DNA of 64,000 bases from Cercophora sp. LCS_1. Taxonomy: Eukaryota > Ascomycota > Sordariomycetes > Sordariales > Lasiosphaeriaceae. The stretch is taken from contig JAPZLL010000013.1 of assembly GCA_036250225.1 (NCBI GenBank), positions 744,001 through 808,000 of the forward strand. Direction: 5' to 3'. The position numbers and the translations under genes are program-made. The notes under the pieces are model-generated. The model was not told where the DNA came from and did no database searches. It saw nothing but the letters and a program-made list of their open reading frames with translations. Below, piece after piece: positions 22,284-33,288 of the stretch (the stretch's first letter is position 1; each line of letters opens with the position of its first letter).

Positions 22284-22566
22284 TCTCTTGATGGGTCAAG
22301 TTTCAGAATTTCTTTGGTTTCAATGGTTTATTGGGACGAGTTTCTCAAACTAAGCTCCATTCTTTTTTACCTCTGCATCACAATCACCAACGCATCGATA
22401 CTGGCATCAAAACTAACATAGAAGCTCTGTAAATTTGGTTTTTTTTCCCCTGGGTTGTAGTGGAGTGAAACGTCCTCTTATCATGCAGCGAAATAGTCGC
22501 AGGAAATCCGAAAATGCCAGGTAGACGGGAAATAGGATAGACACATGCCTTCACTTGCTTGCACCT

Positions 22567-23569
22567 TTAAACTTTAGCCCTAATAATCTTCTCCTCCTTC
22601 CCACCCCACCACGGCCAAAACGAAAACCTCTCCCTCTCCACCCGTCCACTATACTCAGGCTTTCTCTTCTCCATAAAGCTTGCAACACCTTCATTATTAT
22701 CCTTGCTTCCCACCATCGAAATCAACGCCTGGCTCTCAATCAGATGCGTCTCCTCGGGCGTCGCAAGCCCATACACCAGCATATCCCGCATCAGCTTGGT
22801 GCTTGTCAACGATGTATTCTCAGCTATATCCGTCGCCAGGGCCACCGCTGCCTTGACAGTCTCCTCGGGCGTGTCGAGGATTTGGCTGAAGAGACCGCTG
22901 ACTAACGGATCCGTGACCGGATATGTTTTTCCCGTCATGGCGATGTGTGTCGCTTTCGCCAAGCCGAGGAGTTTGGGGAGGTAAAACGCGCTGCATGATT
23001 CGAAAACGATGCCGCGCCTCGCAAAGGGAATGCCGACTTTGGCGCCGGACCAGGCGAGGCGGATCGCGCAGGGGAGGGTGAGGGTCAATCCGGCGCCGGC
23101 GGCGGGGCCGTTGATCGCGACGATGGTGGGTTTGTCGCAGTTTTTGATTGCTAGAGCTGCTGGGCCGCCGCTGGGAGGTGTCAGTGCTGTCTTTTGGAGT
23201 GGAAGTGGGAGTGAGGGGTGTTGGGTGAGGGGTGGAGGAGGCGTACGGATCGCGAAAGTTGCGGAGGGATTCCTCGTTTTCGGCGGCAGCCAAGAGACCT
23301 GTGAAGCCGACTTCGAGATCGGCGCCGGCGCAAAAGGCTTTACCTGATCCAGTGAGGACAATGGCGCGGATGCGCTCGTCTTGGTGGAAGAGCTTGTAGG
23401 CTGCTTCCAGCTCGGTGAGCATCAAGCCTGTGAGGGCGTTGAGCTTGGTAGGACGGTTGAAGGAGACGATGACCACCTTGGTGGCGGTTGGAGAAGAGGC
23501 TGGGACATGCGAGATGGCGATGTCCTTGAAGCCTAGGGCGGCATAGCTGGCGGGGATGGGGGTGGCCAT
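22567..23569 (-). CDS. Enoyl-CoA hydratase/isomerase (crotonase) family
   Basis: Exons 23569-23247 and 23170-22567 (GT-AG intron of 76 nt) give 308 aa. Crotonase features are the oxyanion-hole segments AFCAGADL (about 80-87) and NGPAAGAGLTLTLPCAIRLA (about 125), and the segment ARRGIVFESCSAFYLPKLLG, in which a single catalytic-type Glu follows the pattern of delta3,delta2-enoyl-CoA isomerases rather than the two-Glu hydratases. The likely role is beta-oxidation of unsaturated fatty acids. The C-terminus is IIRAKV, which is not a classical PTS1 tripeptide, and there is no clear mitochondrial presequence, so location is open. Confidence 0.9.
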
Positions 23570-24021
23570 GACGGTGGTAGTGGCGGTGGTGGTTCAAGAC
23601 GATGTGATGATGATGGTGATGAAGGCGCTGTTGGATTGAGAAGGTGATTTTATATGTCGGTATGCTGCTGCTGTGTGTCTTGGACAAGCAGGTGGGTCTT
23701 CCTCGGTATGAGACATTGTTCGTTCATGCGAGGAGGTGAGAAGCACTCCCAGAAGTTTGGGCCCTTGTGATCGAGCCCCCGCCGTGTTTCCGGCACCATG
23801 ACCATCCCGCCCCGGACTTTAGCGGATCTACTGGCTCTCAAGTGTTGGAGGTGCGTTGCCCAGACGTCAAAGCGATGAGCCCCACATTGTGCCGAGGCAT
23901 CCTTTTTCTCCTTCCCAACCCTGGCTAAGAACTCAGGGTTATTCACGAACATCAGTCAAATTTCATCTTCACTACATGGCATAGCTGATCTTGAATTTCA
24001 TGAATATCCCAAACGCCCAAA
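23570..24021. other. Intergenic, no gene seen
   Basis: Promoter region of the crotonase gene and 3' flank of the APH gene. A His/Thr-codon-rich stretch near 23585-23640 is simple-sequence-like. Nothing else is seen. Confidence 0.5.
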
Positions 24022-25164
24022 CTAAACACCAAAAGCCTCCAAACCCTCCACAACAACATTCCTCCAACCACCCACAAGCTCCGCTCTCTGGCCCCTCGGC
24101 GACACCTCAACAATAGCCCTCAAATAATCCACCACCAACTGCATATCATCCTGCAGTTTCGACGCATACTCCGCGTCCTTCAGAATCTCGCATCCCCTCT
24201 GAGCACATCTCTCCTGAAACATGCCCATCCATTTCTTCTTTTCTTCTCCCGAACTCGCATCATCCCGTCCATTCCAGAGAAATGATCTTGCAGGATTCCA
24301 CTTCGTAAATGGCACAACGCCCGAGAACTCCCAATCCAATATCGCAGTGATTTTATTTGTGGAGTCATCGAACAGAATATTCGCAAAATGCAGGTCTTTG
24401 TGCGCCAGTCGCAGCGCCACTTTGTTCAGTTCATCCGAATGCTGAGGAAGGATGGCGATGAAGTTCTCAAGGCGGGGGATGAGGTCGCGCATGGAGGCTA
24501 GGGTGGGGTGGAGGTTGATGAGCTTGATGTAGAGCTGGATGTGAGCGGTGATGTAGTCGATGTAACTGCCATATGGACCACTAAGGTTGAGCCCAGTGGG
24601 TGTATGACCAGGCCAGTATTTCTCAATGCCAGGTAACTGCCAAAAGTTTTCGTCGAGGATTTGGGATAGGACTGGATCCCCGTTTTCGTTGAGTGACAGT
24701 CCGCCGATACCAGTCCATGGGTGGGCATGTAGTTGGGTGAGGATGTCAATGAGCTGGTCTAGGATTTGCGTCGTCTTTTCGGGAGTGAGGGTATCATAGA
24801 TTTCGCTGAGCGTAATGCCTCGTGCCTTAGAGAGAAGGGTGTATTCGTGTCCGATGGGATTAGATTCTGATGCGTCGTATGCAATGATGGCGGGGGTGGG
24901 AATTGTTGTGTTTTTGGAGAGCCAGGTCATGACGCCGATTTCGTTCTTGGTCTTGATGACTGGGAGGTGACGGCCTGAGACGCGGAGGACTAGCTCTGCG
25001 TGGTCGTGAGAGGCGGGAGACTTGGGGACGGTGATGAAGTAAATGCTGTGGTACTGCGCCGTGACTTTTGGCGAGGTAATTTCTGTGGCTTTGGGAAGCC
25101 CGAGGGATTGGAGAAGGGTTTGAATCGCATCGTCAGTGATGGTTGGGAGTACTGAATCGGCCAT
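24022..25164 (-). CDS. Aminoglycoside-phosphotransferase (APH) family kinase-like protein
   Basis: A single-exon protein of 380 aa from the ATG at 25164; the frame is open upstream but that part lacks protein character. The protein-kinase-like fold is shown by the Brenner-type motif HKDLHFANILFD (catalytic Asp and metal-binding Asn) and by the following ILDWEFSG, which supplies the second metal ligand. An N-terminal lobe with ELVLRVSG (ATP-lysine region replaced by Arg in this reading) and a hinge YTLLSKARGITLSE are also typical. Fungal members are numerous; most have unknown small-molecule substrates and are not antibiotic-resistance genes. It is divergent from the SNF2 relic. Confidence 0.85.
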   Translation of the reverse strand: MADSVLPTITDDAIQTLLQSLGLPKATEITSPKVTAQYHSIYFITVPKSPASHDHAELVLRVSGRHLPVIKTKNEIGVMTWLSKNTTIPTPAIIAYDASESNPIGHEYTLLSKARGITLSEIYDTLTPEKTTQILDQLIDILTQLHAHPWTGIGGLSLNENGDPVLSQILDENFWQLPGIEKYWPGHTPTGLNLSGPYGSYIDYITAHIQLYIKLINLHPTLASMRDLIPRLENFIAILPQHSDELNKVALRLAHKDLHFANILFDDSTNKITAILDWEFSGVVPFTKWNPARSFLWNGRDDASSGEEKKKWMGMFQERCAQRGCEILKDAEYASKLQDDMQLVVDYLRAIVEVSPRGQRAELVGGWRNVVVEGLEAFGV

Positions 25165-25759
25165 GTTGCTAAGTGCAGGAGAGAGCTTGAGTTGAAAGTG
25201 GGAAAGTGGGAAAGTGGGTTGAGTTGTGTTCTGGGTGTTTGAATGCGAGTTCGGAACATGAATCGGACCTGGGTAATGATGCCGGCTCGCTGTATATTGC
25301 CAGAGTCTTGGCAATGCAGTGCAACATGCCACAGCAATGAGGTGAGACGAACACTCACAATGCCCCCGTTCCGTACCCGGCACGTGACATTGTTCATCAT
25401 CGTCCAGGGTGGCTCACCTTTGCTTAGTCCAAATGCCAGACGCCTGACATCCACTGCGGCATGGCAGAGATCTAGGTGAAAAAGGGATCCCGTGAGAAAA
25501 TGCCCGAGGAAACGCCTCCTCGTGTGGCTGCTTGATGAACCTATCATGGCGCGACAACGTGTAGGTGGCTGTGCCTGCCTGTTTGCCCAGTCGACTTTTG
25601 CCCCGCCACGTCGCTGCTCCATTCACCAGCGGATTGCGGGCTGAGGCACCGATGCAGAATCTTCAGAAGTCCAAACTGACCTCGATTTTCCTGCCTCCCC
25701 TTCATTCTTCCAGACAGCCCAAATCGGAGCCAACATCGAAACGCGGCTGCGGACTCGAC
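25165..25759. other. Divergent intergenic region, no gene seen
   Basis: It lies between the APH gene and the SNF2 relic. Open frames on both strands are featureless. Confidence 0.45.
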
Positions 25760-25869
25760 ATGGACCCCCACCTTCCATCTTTTACCAAACGATTGAGAGG
25801 CCCTGTTGTGTCGAATCAAGAATATGGCGCCAAAAACGGGCAAAGTTGTGGATGAGCGACACACATACA

Positions 25870-27530
25870 CAGTGCGGCGATCATGCTCTTAGTCTCGACC
25901 AGCAGCTCCTCGAGCCTCCCTTTGAGATTATCTACTTTGGGATGGTACGGAGGATTTCTTCACCCGTTTTCGGTAATCTGACATACCATTGAATGCAGCT
26001 ACGCGACTCAAAAGGCCTCTTATCGGACGATCCCACTGTTATCGAAAAGTCCGGAGTGCTTTCCCTTCCGGCAAGACAGGAGAGCTATGACTTACGGCCT
26101 GTTCATCGGCACGATGCCATATTTCTCCAACTGCCAATGGATGAAGAAGCGATTTTGGCCGTATTGGACCAGACCACTGCGCTTGCTCTCTCAGCAGTCA
26201 CCAAGGTTTCGGGCTGTGAGATCGATCTCTTTCGGGGATTGTCAAAGAGGGTCAAGTCTGGAGATACAAAGATCCAATTCCGTGTTTCAGCTGTGCTTTA
26301 CGGACCCTCACAAGCAGCTGATGAGGTGGGGCGGCTTCTGTCCAAAGCCAGACTTTACCTCCAGGATCCAACGCGTTACCGTCCAGGAGTAGTGAGATAC
26401 GATAACCCTCACAGAATGAACTTTGGGGGTTCCGCTGACACGATAACTGCCCAACCTGATGCGCTTTCACCGGTGATCGACCACAATCAAGAGGTTGAGA
26501 GAATTCTGAAGCATCTCGATCGCAACGTCGAGTTAACTTCGGAGGCGCCCATAAGTGACATCGTGGCAACAAAGCTCAACGAGTAAGCGGCAGTCTGAAA
26601 CTCGCGACATATAACTACTGATAGGCTTGCAGGCATCAAGTATTAGGCGTCAACTTTGTTTCTCAACGAGAAGGGAGAACACCCACGCGACTTCCATCGT
26701 TGTGGGAGGAGAAACGCATCAATAATATTGACTAGTCCGTTCGAACCCCACACTGCCTGCTTGAAGTACCTAGATATCCTCGTCCGACATATTAACACCT
26801 GGGGCGCCTATAACTACGAACACATCATCACGGGCACCAAAAGGTCACGACTGGAGGATGAGGTCGTTGGAGGAATCCTGGCCGACGAGATGGGACTCGG
26901 CAAGACTTTGACAATGTTAGCCGCAGTTGCCGACAGCATTCAAGCGTCTCACGAGTTCCAATGCGGTGGCAATAACTCGTCGGCAAAGTTGCGATTGAGG
27001 GCTACCCTTGTGGTCACCCCCTCGGTCCGTCAGTGCTTACTTTTTATTCTCGCAAACACTCTACAGTGCTGGTTAGCTCGCTAACCCTAATCACCTAAAA
27101 GTCGTTCTCGAAGAGTGGCTTTCAGACATTCGCGAGTGCGTACTTGCTGGGCGATCCTTCAAGGCTTCTCTCTGACTAACATCGTAGCCACCTTTCCTTT
27201 CAGTATCTACGGTCATAAAGCACCACGGCAGCACCAAGTCTGCAACAGCGGAGGAACTTCTCGATCGCGATATTGCCCTGACCGCAGACGCTACTCTGGC
27301 AACCGGGTTCCGCACAGGAGACGCGGCGCCCTACCCGGTAACCTGGTTTCGGGTCGTATTGGATGAAGGTAAGCTCCACATATTTCATCCTTTCCATTCA
27401 CACGATTCATTATTCCCTTGCCATATCACGTTGATACCAGCGCAAGTACCTTTATGTATACGTGTGTAGCTCACAATATCCGTCACGATGGGACTCGGCA
27501 GTTCCAAGCTGCAGCCTGCTAATTAGATGA
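25870..27530 (+). pseudogene. SNF2-type helicase relic, truncated after the DEAH motif
   Basis: The pieces, in order, are PPFEIIYFGM (about 25910-25945); intron; LRDSKGLLSDDPTVIEKSG to LNE (25996-26582); intron; HQVLGVNFVSQREGRTPTRL (from 26633); then YNYEHIITGTK and motif I, GGILADEMGLGKTLTM (about 26870-26915); VLEEWLSDIRE (about 27105); and LTADATLATGF to VTWFRVVLDE (about 27280-27370). A further intron gives AHNIRHDGTRQFQAAAC, so motif II reads DEAH, followed at once by a stop (about 27530). A stop or frame break also falls near 26733. The entire second RecA lobe is absent. Intact relatives are RAD5/RAD16-like DNA translocases in the nucleus. Start is uncertain; an ATG at 25760 is possible but not in frame without a very short intron. 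Confidence 0.75.
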
Positions 27531-27899
27531 CACCAGTTACGGCCTACCGCAGCCCGGTCTGCGACGATTACCCCGAGAACGGCGTGTGGAAGGATAGCTT
27601 GGGATGCCTCTGGGCTGGCAACACTGAGTTCCACTCTTTCAAGTTGACTTGTAACAAGTAGACAGCTTGAGGAGTTTCGACTGTGGGGTTTCAATTCTGA
27701 AAACTGGAGTTCATAGTACGGGTCACCACAGTGTCGTAGCAGTAGTATTCCAAAGCCACACAAGGGGCCAAGGCTATCTAGGTGAGCGGTTTGCCAGAAA
27801 CTTAAATAGGATGCTCAAAACAGAGCTCAAAACAGAGATCAAAACAAGAAAGGTACTTTGCCTCTGAGATCCAGCATCCACCAACTCCGCCATTTAATC

Positions 27900-29069
27900 C
27901 TAGACCGTAGCACTCGTGGCCTCATCAATCTCAATCCCAAACTGTCCAACCGCAGTGGTGTAGCTGATATGCACTGCCTCACTTCCATAAACACGCATCT
28001 CCTTCTCGTACGCCGCCGTAACACCAGGCTTGTACCCACCAGCTTCACGCAACAACCTTCCCAGCAACGCAGAGTCTCTTACCGCCGTATTCGCTCCAAT
28101 CCCACCGGCCGGTGTCATAGAATGTACCGCATCCCCAATGACTGTCACCCTAGGCTCATTCGGCCACTCGGGCACCCCCGAAGGCGTCGAGCAGGTAATC
28201 TTCCAAAACGCCGCCTCCTCCTCATCCATCTGCTCGAAAAGCGGCTTGAACCTTGGATGCCAATCCTTTGTCAGCTCCTTCGCCAAATCAGCCGCCTTCT
28301 TGCCCACAATCGAGTAATCATCATTCGGCGCCCGAATCACCCCTGGCTGCCCACCCATCGTCCATCCAAACTGCACATCCGGATCATCCATATCCCCCGG
28401 TCTCACATTCGTAATAATAAAGATCGCTCCGTTAGGTCTCGTATCATCCCTCAGCCGAAACACACCCTCACCAAGCCCCTTGAACGCCCCGCTCGGCGCC
28501 TGTCCGTGGATCCCCCGCGCACCGGTATCGTACACCTTGAGCTTCCCACCAGACAACTGCTTCGCAACCTTGGAATAGATCCCCTCTCCACCAATCAGCA
28601 TCGATCCTTCCACCGATTTGGTCCCATCGGCAAAAACAGCCCGCACACCATCGGGAAGGAGTTCATACCCCACCACGTGCCGCGACCACTCGACGTAGTC
28701 CTCGCATCCTTGGGAAAACACCTTGCGCATGTCGCCGCGGGCTATACCGACAATTTTGCCGCCACGGGAAGACAAGTTCTCGGGGATTTTGTGCTCGACT
28801 TGTTCGCCGGATACGGCGTTGAAGGAGGTGAAGCCCGCGCCGCCTGTTTTGCCGCATTTGGACCAAAAGTGGTCCCACGTGGGACCGTCGAGGACGGATT
28901 CGATTGCGTCGAGGCCTTCGGGTGAGAGGCGGAGGCGGTAGCCTTGGGCGCGAAAAGCGGGGGAGGCGTCGCGCTCGAAGATGACAAAGGGGATTTTGGA
29001 GAGGCGGAGGGATTGGGCGAGGAGGAGGGAGGAGAGGCCTGCGCCGGAGATCAGGATTGGTTTGGCCAT
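27900..29069 (-). CDS. FAD-dependent monooxygenase
   Basis: A single-exon protein of 389 aa. The Rossmann FAD-binding motif is right at the N-terminus, ILISGAGLSSLLLAQSL, followed by the FERD acidic end of beta 2. The second FAD motif is GDAVHSMTPAGGIGANTAV (about 320-340), typical of PHBH-fold aromatic hydroxylases and related secondary-metabolism enzymes. The central DG-type segment is not obvious. It would use NAD(P)H and O2 to hydroxylate or epoxidise a small molecule; the substrate is unknown. No signal peptide or C-terminal membrane segment is seen, so it is probably soluble. No biosynthetic core gene is immediately adjacent. Confidence 0.9.
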   Translation of the reverse strand: MAKPILISGAGLSSLLLAQSLRLSKIPFVIFERDASPAFRAQGYRLRLSPEGLDAIESVLDGPTWDHFWSKCGKTGGAGFTSFNAVSGEQVEHKIPENLSSRGGKIVGIARGDMRKVFSQGCEDYVEWSRHVVGYELLPDGVRAVFADGTKSVEGSMLIGGEGIYSKVAKQLSGGKLKVYDTGARGIHGQAPSGAFKGLGEGVFRLRDDTRPNGAIFIITNVRPGDMDDPDVQFGWTMGGQPGVIRAPNDDYSIVGKKAADLAKELTKDWHPRFKPLFEQMDEEEAAFWKITCSTPSGVPEWPNEPRVTVIGDAVHSMTPAGGIGANTAVRDSALLGRLLREAGGYKPGVTAAYEKEMRVYGSEAVHISYTTAVGQFGIEIDEATSATV

Positions 29070-29383
29070 TTTGCAGCAATTACAGGGTGGGTTGGGGTTG
29101 AGATGAGACGAGATGAGATGAGATTGAGAGATGCGGTTGTTTTAAGCTTCGACAAAGGAGCGTTCCGGACTCCGGACTCGGAATCACGCCGTTGAAGCTA
29201 GGTAGGTACGGGGAGGGGCTAATGGGGCTATTAATCAGCATGCTGCAGCGCACGCAATCGTCTCCTCTCGTTGCTTGTCTCAATTACCAATCCACGCACT
29301 CAACCTCATCCCATTGATTATGTCCATCTCACAAATCACAACTTCACGCTCAACACCAGAATAACAAACACCCCTTGATTAAA
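29070..29383. other. Intergenic, no gene seen
   Basis: Holds the promoter of the FAD monooxygenase and the 3' end of the adjacent same-strand hydrolase gene. A short GAGAT-type simple repeat occurs at about 29100-29130. Confidence 0.5.
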
Positions 29384-30286
29384 TCACAACACCACCAAAT
29401 CTCCCAGCACCGCCTTATGGTCACTAAAATACACAGCACCCTTCGCATTCTCCAAAACCTCATACCCCTCTCCCTTGATCCCCTCGCCAACCCACACAAA
29501 ATCGATCCTCCCCGTGCCCTTCCCATCAAACCCAGTCCACGTCCTCTCCCCTCCCTTTTTATCTCCCACAATCGTATACAAATCCTTCATCTCCTTGGCC
29601 ATCAACTTGTACGCCTCCCCATCAGGCCGTGAATTAAAATCCCCACCCAGCACCACCGCGCCAACCTCATATCTTGCTGCAACCCGTTTCAAAACAGCGC
29701 TAATAATCGGGATACTCTCCCGTCTGCTCCTCTCCCCTGCATTATCGAGATGTGTACTCCCCACTATCACTTTCCGTCCCGTCTCCTTATGTCTAAACAC
29801 ACCCGTCGTTAAGATGCGAATAGACCCGGCATCCCACCCCTTTGATGGTTTGTCAGGGGTAGGACTCAACCAGGTTGTTTCGTTGCGGAGGAGTTCAAAG
29901 GTGGTGAGCGGATAAATGACGGGGCTGTATTCGCCCCTTCTGACCCCATCGTCGCGGGCGACGCCGATGTAGCCCCATTTTGGACCAATGGGCGGGGCGC
30001 CGTTGGAACCGGGGTTGGTGACGCCGTTGAGACCCGAGAGGAGGTCGACGAGTTGGGCGTGGAGGACTTCTTGGAAGGAGAAAAAGGTATTGGGCGTGGT
30101 GACGGATTGGAGTTGCGAGAGGATGGGTGGGAGGCGTTGCGACCAGGCCGGTTCGGGCGGGGAGGGGGAAGAGACGGCGTAGCGGATGTTGAAAGTTAGG
30201 GCGCGGATGGGGAAGGGCTGTAGGGGTGGTGACTGTGGGATGGCGGTTGCGAGGGAGAGGAAAGGGAGGAGAGTGAGGAGGTGCAT
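29384..30286 (-). CDS. Secreted endonuclease/exonuclease/phosphatase-fold hydrolase
   Basis: A single-exon protein of 300 aa from the ATG at 30286, chosen because it begins a clear signal peptide (MHLLTLLPFLSLATA). EEP-fold metal-site motifs appear in order: RALTFNIRY (Asn), FFSFQEVL (catalytic-site Glu), STHLDN, GGDFNSRPDG (Asp/Asn pair), RIDFVWV and the terminal SDHKAVLGDL (Asp-His). All main catalytic residues are present, so it should be active as a phosphodiesterase, sphingomyelinase-like enzyme or nuclease outside the cell; the sequence does not decide which. Confidence 0.9.
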   Translation of the reverse strand: MHLLTLLPFLSLATAIPQSPPLQPFPIRALTFNIRYAVSSPSPPEPAWSQRLPPILSQLQSVTTPNTFFSFQEVLHAQLVDLLSGLNGVTNPGSNGAPPIGPKWGYIGVARDDGVRRGEYSPVIYPLTTFELLRNETTWLSPTPDKPSKGWDAGSIRILTTGVFRHKETGRKVIVGSTHLDNAGERSRRESIPIISAVLKRVAARYEVGAVVLGGDFNSRPDGEAYKLMAKEMKDLYTIVGDKKGGERTWTGFDGKGTGRIDFVWVGEGIKGEGYEVLENAKGAVYFSDHKAVLGDLVVL

Positions 30287-30646
30287 TTTGGTGGTGGTGC
30301 GGGCTGAAGGTTGAGGAATGGTGAGGATTGGGCTGATGGCGAGGTTTTGAGTGAAACCCGGTTGCATCCCGCCGGGAGATATGAATCGCGGATTGAAACC
30401 CCGCGCTGGGCAATTACATGGGCGGGTGAATGTACGTTGCGGCATGGTAGCGATGACGTGGAAAACTGGGGCCGGCGATGAATGTGAGCTTCCATGTTGG
30501 GGATGGTAAAGAAACTCCGACGGCGAGATTTCCATTCAACCTCACACGTGTGTTAGCTGAGGCCTGTGATACGAGTTTTCTGGGGTTGGTGATAGTACAG
30601 TTCCATTCACGCTACGTGGAACGGCTTGCATGTGAAAGCCAATTGT
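30287..30646. other. Intergenic, no gene seen
   Basis: Upstream region of the EEP hydrolase and 3' flank of the next minus-strand gene. No feature beyond an open extension of the hydrolase frame. Confidence 0.5.
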
Positions 30647-32523
30647 TCAGAGCTCCTCCTCCTGGTCCAGCTTGAGCACCGACAGCCTTTTCCTCTCCGA
30701 TGGATCCAAATACAACAGTCTCTCTTCAATATTCCAACGGTCAGTCCGGAGCACTAGCAGGATTTTGAGCCTCTCCTCGTTCTTGCCAACAAGTTTGATG
30801 AGCTTCCTGATGAGCTTCCACGTTTCCGCCGGACCTCCTTGGCAAAAGTCTGGTCTGTCAAGGACAACATAGACGTGGCGCTCGCAGTTACTCACGATCG
30901 TCGAAACGCAATAGCAGCAACCTTCGAGTGGATCTTGATGACCATTTATGCCGTGCAGGACGTTTTGCATGTCCGTAGCCCTCCTGACTGATTCAGGGAG
31001 CTGCTCCAAGAGTTGATCGATAATGTTTTGCATCACGTCGCCTGCTGTCCTTTCTGGCTCGCAGCTGTGATGTGTGACGATCGCATTGTCAGCGTCAGAG
31101 GATCGTACGTGCTGCACGAGCTCGAGAGCGGCCACCGAAAGCCAGGACTGTACCAACGAAGGATGGTTGTCAGGGTGGTTGTAGCCGTGAAGTACGAGTA
31201 TCGACGATCTACTGTGCCGCCAGGCAGCAAACTCGGGGAACTGTTGCAGGTCGTGGACGCCAAGCAACTTAAGGTCTGAAGCGTACTCTGCAAACGTCAT
31301 TTTGAGTAGTTGGAGGTAGCTGGTCAGTTTCTCTTCTCGACTCTCTTGCGTGTCTGAGTTGTGTCGGTGGAGTGTCTCCCGGGCTGTGTGCGCTGCCTTT
31401 GCATCGGCGCGTGCATGCAGCTCTTGGCCTTATTAGCGATGCTAAGGTGGTATGAAGGGCCAACTGACCTTGAACCTCTTCTTTCAAAGTTGTAACCTTT
31501 CCAGTGAGGGTTTTTACCTCGCCGATCAAAACTAATCCCGGCTTCAGCCACTAAGCTCCTCAAAACACAGGACAAGCCTCACCTTCATTCTGGTCAGTGA
31601 GCTGCAAGATACGCTTCGCGAGTAGAGCGTCGCAATAGGTACGAATCTCCTTGAAGTTGTACACCATGTTACTCTGTATCTCTTCAAAGCGACGTGGTTG
31701 CGTTACGCTCTTCACCAATCGGGCTGCACCGAGATTCAGCACCCCCATTCGTGGTTGCATGCGAGGTGAACTTACAAAGCCCACGACCTTGAAAGTACAC
31801 AGTGGCGCTCTGGGCAAACTTGATGACATCGCTGTAAGATTTGCACAGCAGGTTGCCCAACCTATCGTCGGGGTAAGTTTGGTAGTAGATGTCGAGGCTT
31901 GGGAGGCGGTTGGCTATCATCTGCATCGAATCACGAATCGCTTGGTCGTTGGATGCCTTGAGCTTAGCCGTCTACAATCCCAGTTAGCATTGTCGACTAC
32001 CCGTGGCAGGCTCGCCTACAGCGAAGAATAGTGCCAAGATCGCACTTGCACCTCCGCCATACTGTGCGTCAGCGAGGCGAACGACTTCCACAACGCCTGC
32101 GAATCCGGAAAGGAAAGAGTCCATCGACTCCATAAACTCTTGAACCCCAGTGCCGAATCTTCTCGAACCAGTCTTCCTCTTTGCCTCCCAATCGTCGACC
32201 TGCCATTTGAGCTCTGATAACTCGCCCGAAACGTGGCTTCGCAGCTGTTCGATCTCCAATTTTTGCAACTTGTCTCGAAGTTCTAGCTCGCCCGTCCCAG
32301 GTGGTGCATTGAGAATGTTGCAGAGCTCAGCTGCCGCATCGTTGGAAATGGGCAGCTGGATGAGACGTTGCGCATCATCAAGCTCCTTCTTGGCGGATTG
32401 TCGTTCTGGTTTTGCGAACCACTCCTTCCAAGACTTTTCCCATGACCTGGGAGCCACTGGTGGGGAAGCACCCATGCCGGTCGTTGTTGCCGTTTGAGCT
32501 TCGGGTTTGCTTCGTGACGCCAA
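30647..32523 (-). CDS. NLR-like protein with DUF7708 domain and degenerate NTPase module
   Basis: Exons 32523-32020, 31971-31776, 31723-31583, 31531-31469 and 31428-30647 close in frame to 561 aa. Introns are 40-52 nt, all GT-AG. The N-terminal half carries a DUF7708-like helical domain (about 120-270, including RLPSLDIYYQTYPDD and RLVKSVTQPRRFEEIQ), found at the N-terminus of many fungal NLRs. A coiled coil follows (GEVKTLTGKVTTLKEEVQ). The C-terminal part resembles the start of a STAND NTPase: SSILVLHGYN stands where a P-loop is expected but lacks GxxxxGK[ST], and HVYVVLDRPDF resembles Walker B. The protein ends shortly after ILLVLRTDRW, with no LRR, WD40, ankyrin or TPR repeats. It could be a signalling partner or decoy rather than a full receptor (inference). 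Its start is 765 bp from the divergent AAA ATPase. Confidence 0.75.
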
Positions 32524-33288
32524 CAGGCCCCGTCAATGTCCCCGGGGAGTTGAAACAGACATCTTCATTGAGGATTGAGATCGTATGCACATCACTGGTA
32601 CCATCGGGAGCGTGCAGCGATAATATGGCTGTTCGCGTTAAAACGCTGCCTGGACCCCAATGCGGGTAGACCCTTACAACGCCGTGTCGTCTGGCTCTTG
32701 GAACGGAATGGTTGGACTAGCAGGAGCACCCCACTCGGACTTCCTGCCTCTACTTGGCAGGCTTTGTGATCCTTCACCACCCACGTTCGTATCCGCTTGA
32801 CAATAAACCCCGCAAAAGGAGCTGGCGGACCCCAAGCGCGACCACCCATGTGGAAGCGATGCGATTTGCCGGTATGGATGACACTTCCCAGACGGTACAA
32901 CATTGGTGCGCCGAGATAGCGCCTTGCTTCTGATTGGGCCCTCGACACGACGCATGGACGACACAAGTTCCCCGCGTTGCCCCCAACCCTCCATCACAAA
33001 CGCCCCTGGCCTGACATCGCAAGGCTCCGATACCATCCACTACGAATTGGCGTTTGGGTTTCCCGTTTCGTGCACCTGCCGAAGATGAGACGCGTCAAAG
33101 TTCCTCCCCAGGGTCTGATCCTCGGAATTTTATCGGCGCAGAGCCTTGCCCATCAAAAGCCTGCCCATGCCGACAAGGATTCAGGAATTCCCTTCCCTTT
33201 AATGACCTAAACTTTCGATCTGAGCTGCACTTGGCTGACCGCCTCAGCAACAGAGTACATCCTGATCTTGGACTAGCAGAATTGAGCA
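32524..33288. promoter_or_regulatory. Shared divergent intergenic region, NLR-like and AAA ATPase genes
   Basis: The 765 bp between the two start codons must hold both promoters. Overlapping open frames here are featureless. No specific site was recognised. Confidence 0.5.

Noticed and set aside
24022..25164. Reading the APH-family gene as an antibiotic-resistance determinant
   Set aside because: Fungal genomes hold many APH-fold proteins of unknown substrate; nothing here indicates aminoglycoside modification.
29895..30413. 172-codon minus-strand frame, Pro/Arg/His-rich
   Set aside because: Alternative frame of the EEP hydrolase; composition is typical of a shifted GC-rich frame.
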